64,000 bases of DNA from JAAELZ01 sp965209105 (GTDB taxonomy: Bacteria; Pseudomonadota; Gammaproteobacteria; Arenicellales; Poriferihabitantaceae), in contig CBDBQB010000025.1 of assembly GCA_965209105.1 (NCBI GenBank), positions 3,975-67,974 of the forward strand, in the 5' to 3' direction. Positions 34,270 through 43,697 of this stretch are shown here, piece after piece; positions within the stretch are counted from its first letter, which is position 1; each line of letters starts with the position of its first letter. The notes under the pieces were generated by a model. The model searched no databases. It was not told the DNA's origin and saw nothing but the letters and a program-made list of their open reading frames with translations. The position numbers and the translations under genes are program-made.

Positions 34270-35321
34270 CACACATCGCGTTTTACACGCATGTTATTTT
34301 TGGTCTTGTTCTTACCGCAATTGCGCTATTAGGCACCGAATTGATGCGCCGATATGGACGCATAATTGATCGTCCAAATCAGCGTTCCTCGCATGTTCGG
34401 CCTTTGCCTAGATCAGGGGGCGTGTCCATTGTGCTCACTTTTCTGTTGGGTATGATATTTATCATTACCCAAGGCGATATTACCCTTATTAATAAGCAGT
34501 ATATGTGGGGTTTTGTGGTGTCTGCGATGTTAATTGCGGTGATCTCTCTGGTCGACGACATCTACAATAAGAGTGCGATTTTTAAATTGATCACCCATGT
34601 CGGCGCCGTGGGCATTGTGCTCGCCACTGGCATCGTGGTGGACCATCTTGCGCTGCCGGGTGTTGGCTATATTCAGCTAGGCATGTGGGGTTATCTCGTG
34701 TCTTTTCTGTGGATATTGGGCTTGACCAATGCCGTCAATTTTATGGACGGGATTGACGGACTGGTCGCGGGTTGTACCGTGATCGCGAGTATTTTCTTTA
34801 TGGCGATCAGCTTCTATCAGGGGAGTTCATTTGTATACGTGACGTGCTACACCTTGCTTGCGGGTGCCTTGGGTTTTTTGTGTTTGAATTTTTATCCCGC
34901 GAAAATTTTTCTGGGCGATGTCGGCAGCGCGTTTATTGGTTTTACGTTCGCAACATTGGCTATTATCGCCGCGCGGTATGATGCCTCACATACCTCATTT
35001 TTAGTCATGCCGTTGCTGATGTTCAATATATTGTATGACACCACTTTTACCTTGATTCGCCGCGCCCTAAAGGGAGACAAATTGATGCAAGCGCATCGAG
35101 GTCATTTATATCAGCTATTGGTGCGCTCAGAATTTAACCATCGAGAAGTGTCTCTCATACACTATTGCATGGTATTCCTACAAGGGCTGGGCGCAATGTG
35201 GATGGTGGTCATACCGGGTTCTCAGCGCGTATTCGTATTTATACCGTTCTTATTACTACAAATCGCTTATAGCGTTTTTGTGATGCGCCGAGCGAAGCGC
35301 ATGATCGAGGAAGACTATTGA
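34266..35321 (+). CDS. MraY/WecA-type undecaprenyl-phosphate sugar-1-phosphate transferase
   Basis: 351-residue integral membrane enzyme with about ten helices of glycosyltransferase family 4. Conserved cytoplasmic motifs: RRYGRIIDRPNQRSSHVRP, SLVDDIYN, NAVNFMDGIDGLVAG and FLGDVGSAFIGF, with the catalytic aspartates present; KLMQAHRGHLYQ is the late HxxH-like motif of the WecA/WbpL branch. It attaches a sugar phosphate (often GlcNAc, FucNAc or QuiNAc) to the lipid carrier to start a surface polysaccharide. Overlaps pcnB by four bases. Confidence 0.88.
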   Translation: MTHIAFYTHVIFGLVLTAIALLGTELMRRYGRIIDRPNQRSSHVRPLPRSGGVSIVLTFLLGMIFIITQGDITLINKQYMWGFVVSAMLIAVISLVDDIYNKSAIFKLITHVGAVGIVLATGIVVDHLALPGVGYIQLGMWGYLVSFLWILGLTNAVNFMDGIDGLVAGCTVIASIFFMAISFYQGSSFVYVTCYTLLAGALGFLCLNFYPAKIFLGDVGSAFIGFTFATLAIIAARYDASHTSFLVMPLLMFNILYDTTFTLIRRALKGDKLMQAHRGHLYQLLVRSEFNHREVSLIHYCMVFLQGLGAMWMVVIPGSQRVFVFIPFLLLQIAYSVFVMRRAKRMIEEDY

Positions 35322-36664
35322 GCATTATTAAACGCCTAAAGTCAGGTTTTTCCTCGGCGAAACAAGACAGCAACGACGCGCCGCAGCAACACACTGAAAA
35401 ACGTTATTCGGCAGAATCCTTGGGCATTCCGATCGCAGAGGTGTCTGAAGCGGCGATGTTGGTTTGCAAAACCTTGCAGCAAAAGGGTTACGATGGCTAT
35501 TTGGTCGGTGGTTGCGTGCGCGATTGGATGCTGGATTTGCACCCCAAGGATTTTGACGTGGCGACCAATGCCACGCCCGAACAAATTCGCCCATTATTTA
35601 AGCGCGCGCGAATCATTGGCCGCCGCTTTAAGTTGGTTCACGTCCATCATAAACGTGAAATGATTGAGGTCGCGACGTATCGCGCATCACCAACTCGCAG
35701 TTCTCAACACCATCAGCAAAGTCAAACTGGGCGGGTATTACGGGATAATGTTTACGGCAATCTTGAGGAAGATGCGCAGCGCAGAGATTTTACTATCAAT
35801 GCGCTCTATTTCGACCCAATCAAGCTGGAGGTGATCGATTTTACCGGGGGGGTTGAAGACATTCGCAATGATCGACTAGAAGTGATTGGTGACCCAGCGG
35901 AACGATTTGCGGAAGACCCCGTCAGAATGTTACGCGCGATCCGGTTTGAAGCAAAATTAGGGTTTGAGCTTCCCGAAGACCTCGAAAATTTGATTCAATC
36001 GCATAAACATCGGTTTAAAGAAGTCTCGAACGCGCGTTTATTTGATGAAACGTTTAAGCTATTTCATCACGCTCACGCGATCCACAGTTGGGATTCTCTG
36101 AGTTATCACGGCTTTATTCAGATTTTGTTTCCATTGACTGCCCAAGCAATCGAACGGGACGAGCAAGTCGAATCGTTTATTTTACGCGCCTTGGAAAATA
36201 CCGATCGCCGAGTCGGGCAGGGCAAGCCCGTGATACCCGCGTTCTTTTTCGCTGTGGTTTTATGGCATGCGTATCAGGATGAGCGCAATAATTACCCCAA
36301 TCTGCCCAATGGTAAAGAGGGTGTTTATCGTGCCTCTGAGCAAGTGTTTCGCAAGCAAATGCCCACCATTGCCATCCCTAAGCGCGTCTCGACTGTGATC
36401 GTTGAAATATGGGATATGCAGTGGCATTTGGCGATGCGGCGCGTTAAATCAATCGATGGAATACTGGACAACCGTCGCTTTAGGGCGGCGTATGATTTTC
36501 TCTTACTGCGAGAATCGATCGGTGAGGTCGAAACAGACCTGACAGAGTGGTGGACACGCATACAGAATCAAAACGAGGCGGGCGTGCGTGAAATGGTTCA
36601 AGCCTTGCCCAAACAAGCGTCAACGCGGGGCAGACGCCGCAATGGCCCTAAAAAGAAAAGTTAA
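35318..36664 (+). CDS. pcnB: Poly(A) polymerase I
   Basis: Adds poly(A) tails to RNA 3' ends for decay. Nucleotidyltransferase core: YLVGGCVRDWMLDLHPKDFDVATNATPEQI with the catalytic DFD, then RRDFTINALYFDP, and FAEDPVRMLRAIRFEAKLGFEL; the C-terminal basic tail RGRRRNGPKKKS is typical of PcnB rather than CCA-adding enzymes. Start is a TTG at 35318 preceded by GAGGAAGACTA, overlapping the stop of the upstream gene; no ATG exists before the conserved core. 448 residues. Confidence 0.93.
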   Translation: MSIIKRLKSGFSSAKQDSNDAPQQHTEKRYSAESLGIPIAEVSEAAMLVCKTLQQKGYDGYLVGGCVRDWMLDLHPKDFDVATNATPEQIRPLFKRARIIGRRFKLVHVHHKREMIEVATYRASPTRSSQHHQQSQTGRVLRDNVYGNLEEDAQRRDFTINALYFDPIKLEVIDFTGGVEDIRNDRLEVIGDPAERFAEDPVRMLRAIRFEAKLGFELPEDLENLIQSHKHRFKEVSNARLFDETFKLFHHAHAIHSWDSLSYHGFIQILFPLTAQAIERDEQVESFILRALENTDRRVGQGKPVIPAFFFAVVLWHAYQDERNNYPNLPNGKEGVYRASEQVFRKQMPTIAIPKRVSTVIVEIWDMQWHLAMRRVKSIDGILDNRRFRAAYDFLLLRESIGEVETDLTEWWTRIQNQNEAGVREMVQALPKQASTRGRRRNGPKKKS

Positions 36665-36672
36665 ATACGCCC

Positions 36673-37293
36673 ATGGCGCAGCTGTTTCAGATTCATCCCC
36701 AAAACCCACAGGGAAGGCTGATTACGCAAGCGGCCAGGATTGTTCGGCAAGGCGGTATCATGGCGTATCCAACGGATTCGAGTTATGCCTTGGGCTGTCA
36801 TATAGGTGATGCAAAAGCCTTGGCGAGGATTCGGCGTATACGCCAAACCAGCGAAGAACATAACTTCACCTTAATTTGTGCTGATTTGTCCGAATTGGCC
36901 AAGTACGCACGGGTCGATAACCAAGATTATCGATTACTGAAAAGCCTGACCCCCGGCCCTTATACGTTTATATTACCCGCGACGCGAGAAGTGCCGCGGC
37001 GCTTGCAGCATCCCAAGCGCAAAACCATCGGTTTACGGGTGCCGGATTTTCCGATTGTCAGTGATTTACTTATTGCGCTCGGCGAACCAATCATGTCATC
37101 GACTTTATGGCTAGACGGGGATGCCACGCCCCTGAATGAGGCGCAACTCATCAATGCCCGAATTGGTCACGAACTTGATCTCATTATCGATGCCGGGCCC
37201 TGTGATATGCAGCCAACAACCGTGCTTAAAATTGAGCAAGGCAAGGTTGAAGTTAGGCGACAAGGTAAAGGCCCGGTGGCCTTATTTGAATAA
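36673..37293 (+). CDS. yciO: Sua5/YciO/YrdC-family protein (YciO type)
   Basis: 206 residues with the YrdC fold: GGIMAYPTDSSYALGCHI, the RIRR segment, NFTLICADLSELAKYA and PGPYTFILPATREVPR. Family members TsaC/Sua5 make threonylcarbamoyl-AMP for tRNA t6A; YciO is a close relative of less certain activity. The YciO assignment rests on length, on the SSYALGC variant and on the position just before trpS-scpA-scpB-rluB, which is conserved in gammaproteobacteria. Starts nine bases after pcnB. Confidence 0.85.
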   Translation: MAQLFQIHPQNPQGRLITQAARIVRQGGIMAYPTDSSYALGCHIGDAKALARIRRIRQTSEEHNFTLICADLSELAKYARVDNQDYRLLKSLTPGPYTFILPATREVPRRLQHPKRKTIGLRVPDFPIVSDLLIALGEPIMSSTLWLDGDATPLNEAQLINARIGHELDLIIDAGPCDMQPTTVLKIEQGKVEVRRQGKGPVALFE

Positions 37294-37517
37294 GCAAGCT
37301 AAAACAATGCAAATAGCGCTTCAATTGGCATTGCGTCTTACCCAATGTCGGCGGTATATTTATTGCTCAAATGAAGGTAGATTTTTAGTACATTTTTCGT
37401 ATTGTGCAAGTGACACTTTGTGAACTTCATAGATCGAGGTCTTAATATATGAAAAAATCTAGAATCGGGTTAATTCGCGTTAATCCGTCTTAACTTTAGG
37501 GGCTAAGCATTAATACT

Positions 37518-38726
37518 ATGAGTCAATCACGTATTGTATCGGGTATGCGTCCTACCGGGCGGCTACACCTTGGGCATTATCACGGTGTGCTCAAGAATTG
37601 GTTGGCCTTGCAGCAAACTCACGAGTGTTTCTTTTTTGTCGCGGACTGGCATGCTTTAACCACTCACTATGATGCACCGGCCACGATGGGCGAGCACGTG
37701 TGGGAAATGGTGATCGACTGGTTGGCCGCAGGCGTTGATCCAGAGAAGGCGAGTTGTTTTCTGCAATCTAGCGTGCCTGAGCACGCCGAGTTACATTTAT
37801 TGCTGTCCATGATTACGCCGCTGGGTTGGCTCGAGCGCGTCCCCAGCTTTAAAGACCAACAAGAAAAACTAAAAGAAAAGGATTTATCGACCTACGGTTT
37901 TTTGGGTTATCCCTTATTACAATCGGCGGATATTCTGATCTATCGCGCCCAAGGCGTTCCGGTGGGGGAGGATCAAGTGCCGCACGTAGAGTTAACCCGC
38001 GAAGTGGCTCGCCGCTTTAACCATATGTTTGGGCGTGGCGAAATATTCGAAAAAGCGATTGATACTGCTTTATCTAAAATGGGCAAGAAAGCTAAAAAAA
38101 CCTATCAGACATTACGCCAAGCTTATTTACAAGGCGGTGTGGACAAAGATTATCAAGGCGCAATTGCCTTGCTGGACGAGCAACAAAACATCTCTACGCA
38201 AGATCGGGACGACTTACAGGCTTACCTGTCCGACAAGGGGCGTATCATATTGCCTGAACCTGATGTACTGCTCACTGAAAGCGCGAAAATGCTGGGTCTG
38301 GATGGACAAAAAATGTCGAAATCTTATGGCAATACCATCGCGCTTAGAGATAATCCCAAGCGAGTTGAAAAAGCCTTAAGAGCGATGCCAACCGATCCGG
38401 CGCGCGTACGTCGAACTGATCCGGGTGATCCTGAGAAGTGTCCAGTGTGGTCACTGCATCAAACCTATACCGACGCAAAAACACACGAATGGATAAAACT
38501 GGAATGCCCACGCGCAGGCATTGGCTGTGTCGACTGCAAGCAACCCTTGATCGACGCGGTATTGGCTGAGCAGAGGATGATTCAGCAACGCGCTGAGCCG
38601 TATGAAAAGGATAAAGCGCGATTGGTCAAAGTCATCGAGCGTGGTAATGAGCAGGCCAGAGCGGTGGCGAAAGTGACCCTAGAGCAAGTTCGAGAAAGCG
38701 TCGGCACACGTTATCCAGAACTCTAA
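37518..38726 (+). CDS. trpS: Tryptophanyl-tRNA synthetase
   Basis: Class I aminoacyl-tRNA synthetase. HIGH-like LHLGHYHG near residue 18 after GMRPTGR, WLERVPSFKDQ, the tryptophan-pocket segment PVGEDQVPHVELTREVARRFN, and KMSKS in DGQKMSKSYGN. At 402 residues it is longer than the E. coli enzyme (334) because of an insertion of roughly 60 residues around 185-250 rich in Lys/Gln, seen in other gammaproteobacteria. Starts a tight run with scpA one base downstream. Confidence 0.95.
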   Translation: MSQSRIVSGMRPTGRLHLGHYHGVLKNWLALQQTHECFFFVADWHALTTHYDAPATMGEHVWEMVIDWLAAGVDPEKASCFLQSSVPEHAELHLLLSMITPLGWLERVPSFKDQQEKLKEKDLSTYGFLGYPLLQSADILIYRAQGVPVGEDQVPHVELTREVARRFNHMFGRGEIFEKAIDTALSKMGKKAKKTYQTLRQAYLQGGVDKDYQGAIALLDEQQNISTQDRDDLQAYLSDKGRIILPEPDVLLTESAKMLGLDGQKMSKSYGNTIALRDNPKRVEKALRAMPTDPARVRRTDPGDPEKCPVWSLHQTYTDAKTHEWIKLECPRAGIGCVDCKQPLIDAVLAEQRMIQQRAEPYEKDKARLVKVIERGNEQARAVAKVTLEQVRESVGTRYPEL

Positions 38727-38727
38727 T

Positions 38728-39546
38728 ATGCACGAAAAATCAGCCCAAAACGATTTCATTAAACAGGCAGCGACGTCCGCCGAAGTTATCGTAAATGGTG
38801 AGTCGATTCAGGCACTACCCGATGATCTTTTTATACCGCCAGAAGCATTGGAGGTATTTCTCGATTCCTTTCAGGGGCCTTTAGATTTGTTGCTATATTT
38901 GATCCGCAAGCAAAATATCGATATTTTAGATATCCCCGTTGCGGCGATCACCAAACAATATATGGAATATGTTGAGTTGATGCGTAAGATTCGACTGGAT
39001 ATCGCGGCAGAGTATCTCGTCATGGCGGCAATGTTGGCACAAATTAAATCACGCCTGTTATTGCCAAGACAAGCCGCTGCAACGGAGGAAGATCAAGAGG
39101 ATCCACGCCAAGCCTTGATTCGTCAACTACAGCAGTATGAGCAATTTGTGCTGGCGGCGAAAGAAATCGATGACTTGCCTCGCTTAGAGCGAGATCATCA
39201 TCTTAGCCAACCGTTTTTTGTGCAAGATAAGGTCGATGCAGTTTTACCCCAGGCCAGCCTCAATGATTTAGCCCTGGCATTTCGCCGTGTCATGCTGCGC
39301 GCCCAGCAAAACCAACATATCAAGATTGAGCCACAAACCTTAAGTACGCGTGAGAGAATGGTCGCGATATTAGATCGCTTGCAAGATGGTAAGCACCTGC
39401 GTTTTGAGCAGCTATTTTTTGAGACCGAAGGTCGAGAAGGTCTGGTGGTGTCCTTTATCGCAATACTAGAGCTGATGCGAGATGGTTTGATCAGCATTGT
39501 GCAAAGTGAGGCATTTTCGCCCATTCATATTAAGGTGGCCAAGTAA
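38728..39546 (+). CDS. scpA: Segregation and condensation protein A
   Basis: Kleisin subunit bridging SMC heads for chromosome condensation. SFQGPLDLLLYLIRKQNIDILDIPVAAITKQYMEY is the diagnostic N-terminal segment (quoted here only to identify its start, SFQGPLDLLLYLI). C-terminal winged helix FEQLFFETEGREGLVVSFIAILELMRDGLI binds the SMC cap. The first 40 residues are an extra, poorly conserved extension. Overlaps scpB by one base. Confidence 0.94.
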   Translation: MHEKSAQNDFIKQAATSAEVIVNGESIQALPDDLFIPPEALEVFLDSFQGPLDLLLYLIRKQNIDILDIPVAAITKQYMEYVELMRKIRLDIAAEYLVMAAMLAQIKSRLLLPRQAAATEEDQEDPRQALIRQLQQYEQFVLAAKEIDDLPRLERDHHLSQPFFVQDKVDAVLPQASLNDLALAFRRVMLRAQQNQHIKIEPQTLSTRERMVAILDRLQDGKHLRFEQLFFETEGREGLVVSFIAILELMRDGLISIVQSEAFSPIHIKVAK

Positions 39547-40202
39547 TGAAAGCGGCTAAGTCCGATGCCAAAACACAATCTTTGACGGGTATTTTAGAAT
39601 CCGTCTTGAGCGTGAGCGAATCACCGCTCACAATAGTGAGGCTGCGTAACTTGTTTCCTGAAGAAGGGCGTCCAACTGCGCAAGCGATTGAACAAGCCTT
39701 AGAAGCACTGGCAGAGGCTTACGGTGATCGCGCACTTGAGTTGGTGAAGTCTGCGGGCGGATATCGATTTCAGACGCGCGCCCGGTATGCGCATTGGATC
39801 AATACTTTGTTTCAAGCACGTCCACCTAAATTATCCAGAGCAATGCTTGAAACCTTGTCGATCATTGCCTATCAGCAGCCGGTTACGCGCGGCGATATAC
39901 AAGAGATTAGAGGCGTTGCGGTTAGCTCGGAGATTGTGCAACGTTTACTAGAGCGAGAATGGATTAAAAAGATCGGGGAACGCGATGCGCCCGGTCGGCC
40001 TTCCTTGTTTGGCACGACATCGACTTTCTTGGATTACTTTAACCTTGAGTCACTTAAAGACCTTCCCGAATTACATGAGCCAAGAGAGCTCGATGAAATA
40101 GCAAAAGATATGGGCAGTTTTGGGGGCGGGGAGCCCAGCTCCAAAGAGGATGATCATAGTGAATCTGTTCTCGACAATGCGGAACGAAACAATGAGCAGT
40201 AA
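39546..40202 (+). CDS. scpB: Segregation and condensation protein B
   Basis: Winged-helix kite subunit that binds ScpA. Motifs ILESVLSVSESPLTIVRLRNLFPE, YQQPVTRGDIQEIRGVAVS and GRPSLFGTTSTFLDYFNL are characteristic. 218 residues with an acidic C-terminal tail. Its end overlaps the start of rluB by 11 bases. Confidence 0.94.
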   Translation: MKAAKSDAKTQSLTGILESVLSVSESPLTIVRLRNLFPEEGRPTAQAIEQALEALAEAYGDRALELVKSAGGYRFQTRARYAHWINTLFQARPPKLSRAMLETLSIIAYQQPVTRGDIQEIRGVAVSSEIVQRLLEREWIKKIGERDAPGRPSLFGTTSTFLDYFNLESLKDLPELHEPRELDEIAKDMGSFGGGEPSSKEDDHSESVLDNAERNNEQ

Positions 40203-41124
40203 AACCGGCAAGCCGCGCAAGAAAAGCGCTACTAAACGACGCAACAGCCCGATACGCCCTAAAGCCAAGGTGGCTAAACTTACGCAGGGCTCAGCAGACG
40301 ACCTTGAGCACCGTTTTAAAGGGGCTGAAGATAACGCCGTTGCTGGAGAAGAATCAGGGCAGAATTCACCTGAAAACACCAAGCGACGAGGCATACGTCT
40401 GCAGAAATTATTGGCAGATAGAGGCTATGGTTCGCGTAGAAAAATGGAAGGCTGGATAAAGGAAGGGCGGATAGAGATTAATGGGCGCACAGCACAACTG
40501 GGGCAACGCGCAGTACTTAAAGATAAGATAAAGGTCAATGGGCGTAGCTTGCGAGAAAAAGTCGCTCTATCTAAAACCAAGGTCTTGATGTATCACAAGC
40601 CCGAAGGGGAGATTTGTACAGTCGATGATCCGCGACGCCGGCCAACCGTATTCCGAAATCTACCCAAAATTCGCGGTGCCCGTTGGGTGGCGATTGGGCG
40701 GCTCGATATTAATACTTCGGGTTTACTGCTCTTTACCACCAATGGCGATCTGGCCAATCGATTGATGCACCCTTCATCGGGCATTGAACGAGAATACCGT
40801 TGTAGAGTATTTGGCAATATAGACAGGGAAATAATTCAACAACTTTTAACAGGGATTGAAATTGATCAACACCTTATGCAATTTGGGCGCGTTCATGTTG
40901 AAAATATAGACGGCGATCAACGTAATAAATGGGTACACGTCACCTTATCGGAAGGCCGAAACCGCGAAGTTCGAAAGTTGTGGGATGCAGTGGGCTGCCA
41001 AGTCAGCCGACTGAGCCGTGTACGCTATGGCTTTTTAACACTGCAACGAAATTTTCGCCAAGGCGAGTTTCGAGAACTGACGCCGAAGGAAACTAAACGA
41101 TTGATCGAGACAGGCTCGGATTGA
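40192..41124 (+). CDS. rluB: Ribosomal large subunit pseudouridine synthase B
   Basis: RsuA/RluB-family enzyme modifying 23S rRNA (U2605 in E. coli). S4-like domain at about residues 70-125 (RLQKLLADRGYGSRRKMEGWIKEGRI), catalytic motif GRLDINTSGLLLFT with the aspartate, and EGRNREVRKLWDAVGCQVSRLSRVRYG. The N-terminal 65 residues are basic, low-complexity. Start is placed at the ATG 40192 overlapping scpB; an ATG five codons upstream is possible. Last gene of the trpS-scpA-scpB-rluB run. Confidence 0.93.
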   Translation: MSSKTGKPRKKSATKRRNSPIRPKAKVAKLTQGSADDLEHRFKGAEDNAVAGEESGQNSPENTKRRGIRLQKLLADRGYGSRRKMEGWIKEGRIEINGRTAQLGQRAVLKDKIKVNGRSLREKVALSKTKVLMYHKPEGEICTVDDPRRRPTVFRNLPKIRGARWVAIGRLDINTSGLLLFTTNGDLANRLMHPSSGIEREYRCRVFGNIDREIIQQLLTGIEIDQHLMQFGRVHVENIDGDQRNKWVHVTLSEGRNREVRKLWDAVGCQVSRLSRVRYGFLTLQRNFRQGEFRELTPKETKRLIETGSD

Positions 41125-41192
41125 TACCGACACAAGGAACTCTTTTAGGGATAACGACTCTTAGATATGGCGCCCTTATTCAGAGATAAACC

Positions 41193-41777
41193 GTGTCACA
41201 CAATTTTAAAGTTTCTAGACGTGCCTTCTTATCCGCGGCAGGTATTGCTGCACTCATGCCCGCTAGCTTAAACGCCGCGCCGAAAGGCTACGGCATTGTT
41301 GGCCAGCAAGCACCCGAGCTCGAGGTTGCGACTTGGATCGATGGAAAAGGGCAGCCCAGCAATTTTAGTTTAAGCGATCAGCATGGGAAATTCGTGATGC
41401 TCGAATGTTGGCAAGCTTGGTGCCCGGGTTGTCATCGTCATGGGTTTCCAGCATTGCAAAAAATCTTTCGAGCGTTTCAAGACCATGCTCATTTTGTGCC
41501 CGTGGGTATTCAGACAACGTTCGAAGGGTATTCAGTCAATACTCAAGATAAATTGATGCAAATGCAAACGCGCTATGCGCTACCCATCATGATGGGGCAC
41601 GATGCAGGAGATGAGTCAAATAATCTGCACCCTAGCACCATGCGAAACTATCGAACCGGTGGAACGCCGTGGGCGATCCTTATTTCGCCAACAGGAGAAG
41701 TTTTATACAATGATTTTAGTATCGACCCTGATGCGGCGATTAAATACTTGAACGAGCAATTGGCCAAGCTAAGCTAG
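41193..41777 (+). CDS. Tat-exported thioredoxin-like protein
   Basis: 194 residues from GTG 41193. Twin-arginine signal SRRAFLSAAGIAALMPASLNA with cleavage near NAA-PKG, then a thioredoxin/TlpA-like fold with the redox motif WCPGC in ECWQAWCPGCHRHGFPAL and the cis-Pro region RTGGTPWAILISPTGEVLY. Tat export of a CxxC protein suggests a periplasmic thiol-disulfide role, perhaps reductive (ResA/TlpA-like). Substrate unknown; no cytochrome-maturation gene is adjacent. IS66 is inserted 150 bases downstream. Confidence 0.8.
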   Translation: MSHNFKVSRRAFLSAAGIAALMPASLNAAPKGYGIVGQQAPELEVATWIDGKGQPSNFSLSDQHGKFVMLECWQAWCPGCHRHGFPALQKIFRAFQDHAHFVPVGIQTTFEGYSVNTQDKLMQMQTRYALPIMMGHDAGDESNNLHPSTMRNYRTGGTPWAILISPTGEVLYNDFSIDPDAAIKYLNEQLAKLS

Positions 41778-42022
41778 AAAGCAACAAGTTTTAACTCCTG
41801 GAGCATTTGGGGGTCTTATGTAAACCATCTTGAATGAGAGTGCAAATTAAGATCAGTCGTTCTGATCCGTACTAGAACTTTCACAGTCCATTTGATCGTC
41901 TGAGGAAAGAGGAGTTTTATTACTCACAGAGACCTCAGCATAACGTAAGCGCCGAGTAAACGGCATTCTATCGAGCTGAATTAGAAAAGTATATTGTCGC
42001 GTTTTTATATTAAAACGTAACA

Positions 42023-42334
42023 ATGGCAAGACGAAGCAAAGAACAGTGGCGAGAGTTGATTGCAAACCAGCAATCTAGTGGTTTGAGCGCAGTAGCTTAT
42101 TGCAGACAGCATGGTATCAACCCAAAGTACTTTAGTACGCGTAAATCGCAGTTGCGAGATAACGCTGGAAATTTTGTGCGCGTTGCTCCAAACGTGAATC
42201 GCGTGGCATGCCCTGATGGTGGCCTCACCAAGACCCAAGCAAAGCAGCCGCGCATACGGGTGATTGATATTGAATTAGGCGATGCGCTAGATGTTCGGGC
42301 GTTAAGCCTGATGTTAGATCAAGTTCTATCGTGA
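42023..42334 (+). CDS. tnpA: IS66 accessory protein TnpA
   Basis: 103 residues with an N-terminal helix-turn-helix (MARRSKEQWRELIANQQSSG, VAYCRQHGINPKYF), typical of the first ORF of IS66. Needed for transposition along with TnpB and TnpC. Its stop overlaps tnpB by four bases. Confidence 0.92.
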   Translation: MARRSKEQWRELIANQQSSGLSAVAYCRQHGINPKYFSTRKSQLRDNAGNFVRVAPNVNRVACPDGGLTKTQAKQPRIRVIDIELGDALDVRALSLMLDQVLS

Positions 42335-42678
42335 GATGGTTGACTGACCTGCCACCGGTGTATCTGCATCGTGCACCCGTTGATTTTCGCAAGGCGGTGA
42401 ACGGCCTAAGCGTGATAGTGGAACAAGAGACAAGTTTAAGCCCTTACGCTGATGGGCTGTTTGTGTTTTGCAATAAAAGCAAAGACCGGTTGAAGATATT
42501 GTATTGGGATAAGACGGGTTTTGCCTTGTGGTATAAGCGTCTTGAAGCCGATAAATTCAGATGGCCGCAACGGGGAGATGATATAACCATCACCATCAGT
42601 GCACAGCAGCTAAATTGTCTGCTCAATGGTCTATCGATAGAACCGCATAAAGCCTTGGTTTATAAGGCAGTAAATTAG
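42331..42678 (+). CDS. tnpB: IS66 ORF2 protein TnpB
   Basis: 115 residues from GTG 42331. YLHRAPVDFRKAVNGLSVIVEQE and FVFCNKSKDRLKILYWDKTGFALWYKRLE are family hallmarks. Intact. Unrelated to the IS200/IS605 TnpB nuclease despite the name. Confidence 0.94.
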   Translation: MRWLTDLPPVYLHRAPVDFRKAVNGLSVIVEQETSLSPYADGLFVFCNKSKDRLKILYWDKTGFALWYKRLEADKFRWPQRGDDITITISAQQLNCLLNGLSIEPHKALVYKAVN

Positions 42679-43395
42679 CCAATCTGTTAAAATACGGGCA
42701 TGCAAAGTCATGCTGAATTAGAACAAGAAAACCATCAAATACGGCAGGTATTATTGGCGCAGGAAGCGGATTATGAGACCCAGTTAGAGGCCAAGGACAG
42801 TGCATTAAAGTCGAAAGACAGATACATAGAACAACTTCAAGAAGCCTTGGTGTTGGCACGTAATGCCCGCTTTGCATCGAACAGCGAAGCACTGCGCACT
42901 TTGCAACTGACATTGTTCAACGAAGCCGAGCAAGCCCAATCTGACGTCGACGCAGAAACAAATGATATTAGTGCTGATGCTGAGACAGTTACTATCCCCG
43001 AGCATAAACGCAAGCGCGGAGGTCGTAAGCCCTTGCCCGAAGATTTACCCCGTATCGAGGTAATTCATGATCTAAGTGACGAAGAAAAGATCTGCCCGCA
43101 TGACGGCCATGAGCTTAAGTTCATCAGTGACAAAGTATCGGAGCAATTAGATATTGTACCGATGAAGATTCAGGTAATTCGCCACATTCGCAAGCAGTAT
43201 GGTTGCCCTTGCTGTCAGGCTAAAGGCGAGGGCTTAATCAAGACAGCATCCAAACCCAAACAAGCCATAGAGAAAAGCCAAGCTAGTGCGGGCTTGTTGG
43301 CGTATATTGAAGTGGACCCCATGATTAGGACAGGTCGAAGGCCAAAATAAGGAGTTATTTTCTGTTTTATAATTGTTCAAAACGAGGAACAGAAA

Positions 43396-43677
43396 ATGAG
43401 TAGAAAACGTAGAAATCATTCGCCACAATTCAAAGCCAAAGTTGCTCTAGCAGCAATCAAAGGAGATGAAACATTGAGCAATCTTGCTAGCCGTTATGAC
43501 ATCAGTGCGAACTTGATCGTCAAGTGGAAGAAGCAATTGCTTGATAGCTCATCTGAAGTCTTTGCTTCAGGCACAGGCTTGGCTCCAGATCGAGAATCAG
43601 AGATTAAATCCTTGCAGGCAAAGATCGGTGAGATCACCATGGAAAACGATTTTTTGTCCAAAGCGCTCGGTCGATAA
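43396..43677 (+). CDS. IS3-family transposase OrfA
   Basis: 93 residues: helix-turn-helix (RNHSPQFKAKVALAAIKGDETLSNLASRYDIS, quoted in part: KAKVALAAIKGDETLSNLAS) and a leucine-rich C-terminal helix IKSLQAKIGEITMENDFLSKAL. A slippery T TTT TTG at about 43650-43656 near its end sits in the right phase for a -1 shift into orfB, which would give the OrfAB transposase. Confidence 0.92.
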   Translation: MSRKRRNHSPQFKAKVALAAIKGDETLSNLASRYDISANLIVKWKKQLLDSSSEVFASGTGLAPDRESEIKSLQAKIGEITMENDFLSKALGR

Positions 43678-43697
43678 ACAGGCCCGAGCGCAAAGCA

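Noticed and set aside
37450..37494. Leader peptide for trpS attenuation
   Set aside because: The 14-codon ORF contains no tryptophan codon, and the partial inverted repeat after it lacks a T run.
41853..42065. Minus-strand ORF across the IS66 left end
   Set aside because: It spans the insertion joint and disappears when IS66 is removed; no start or family support.
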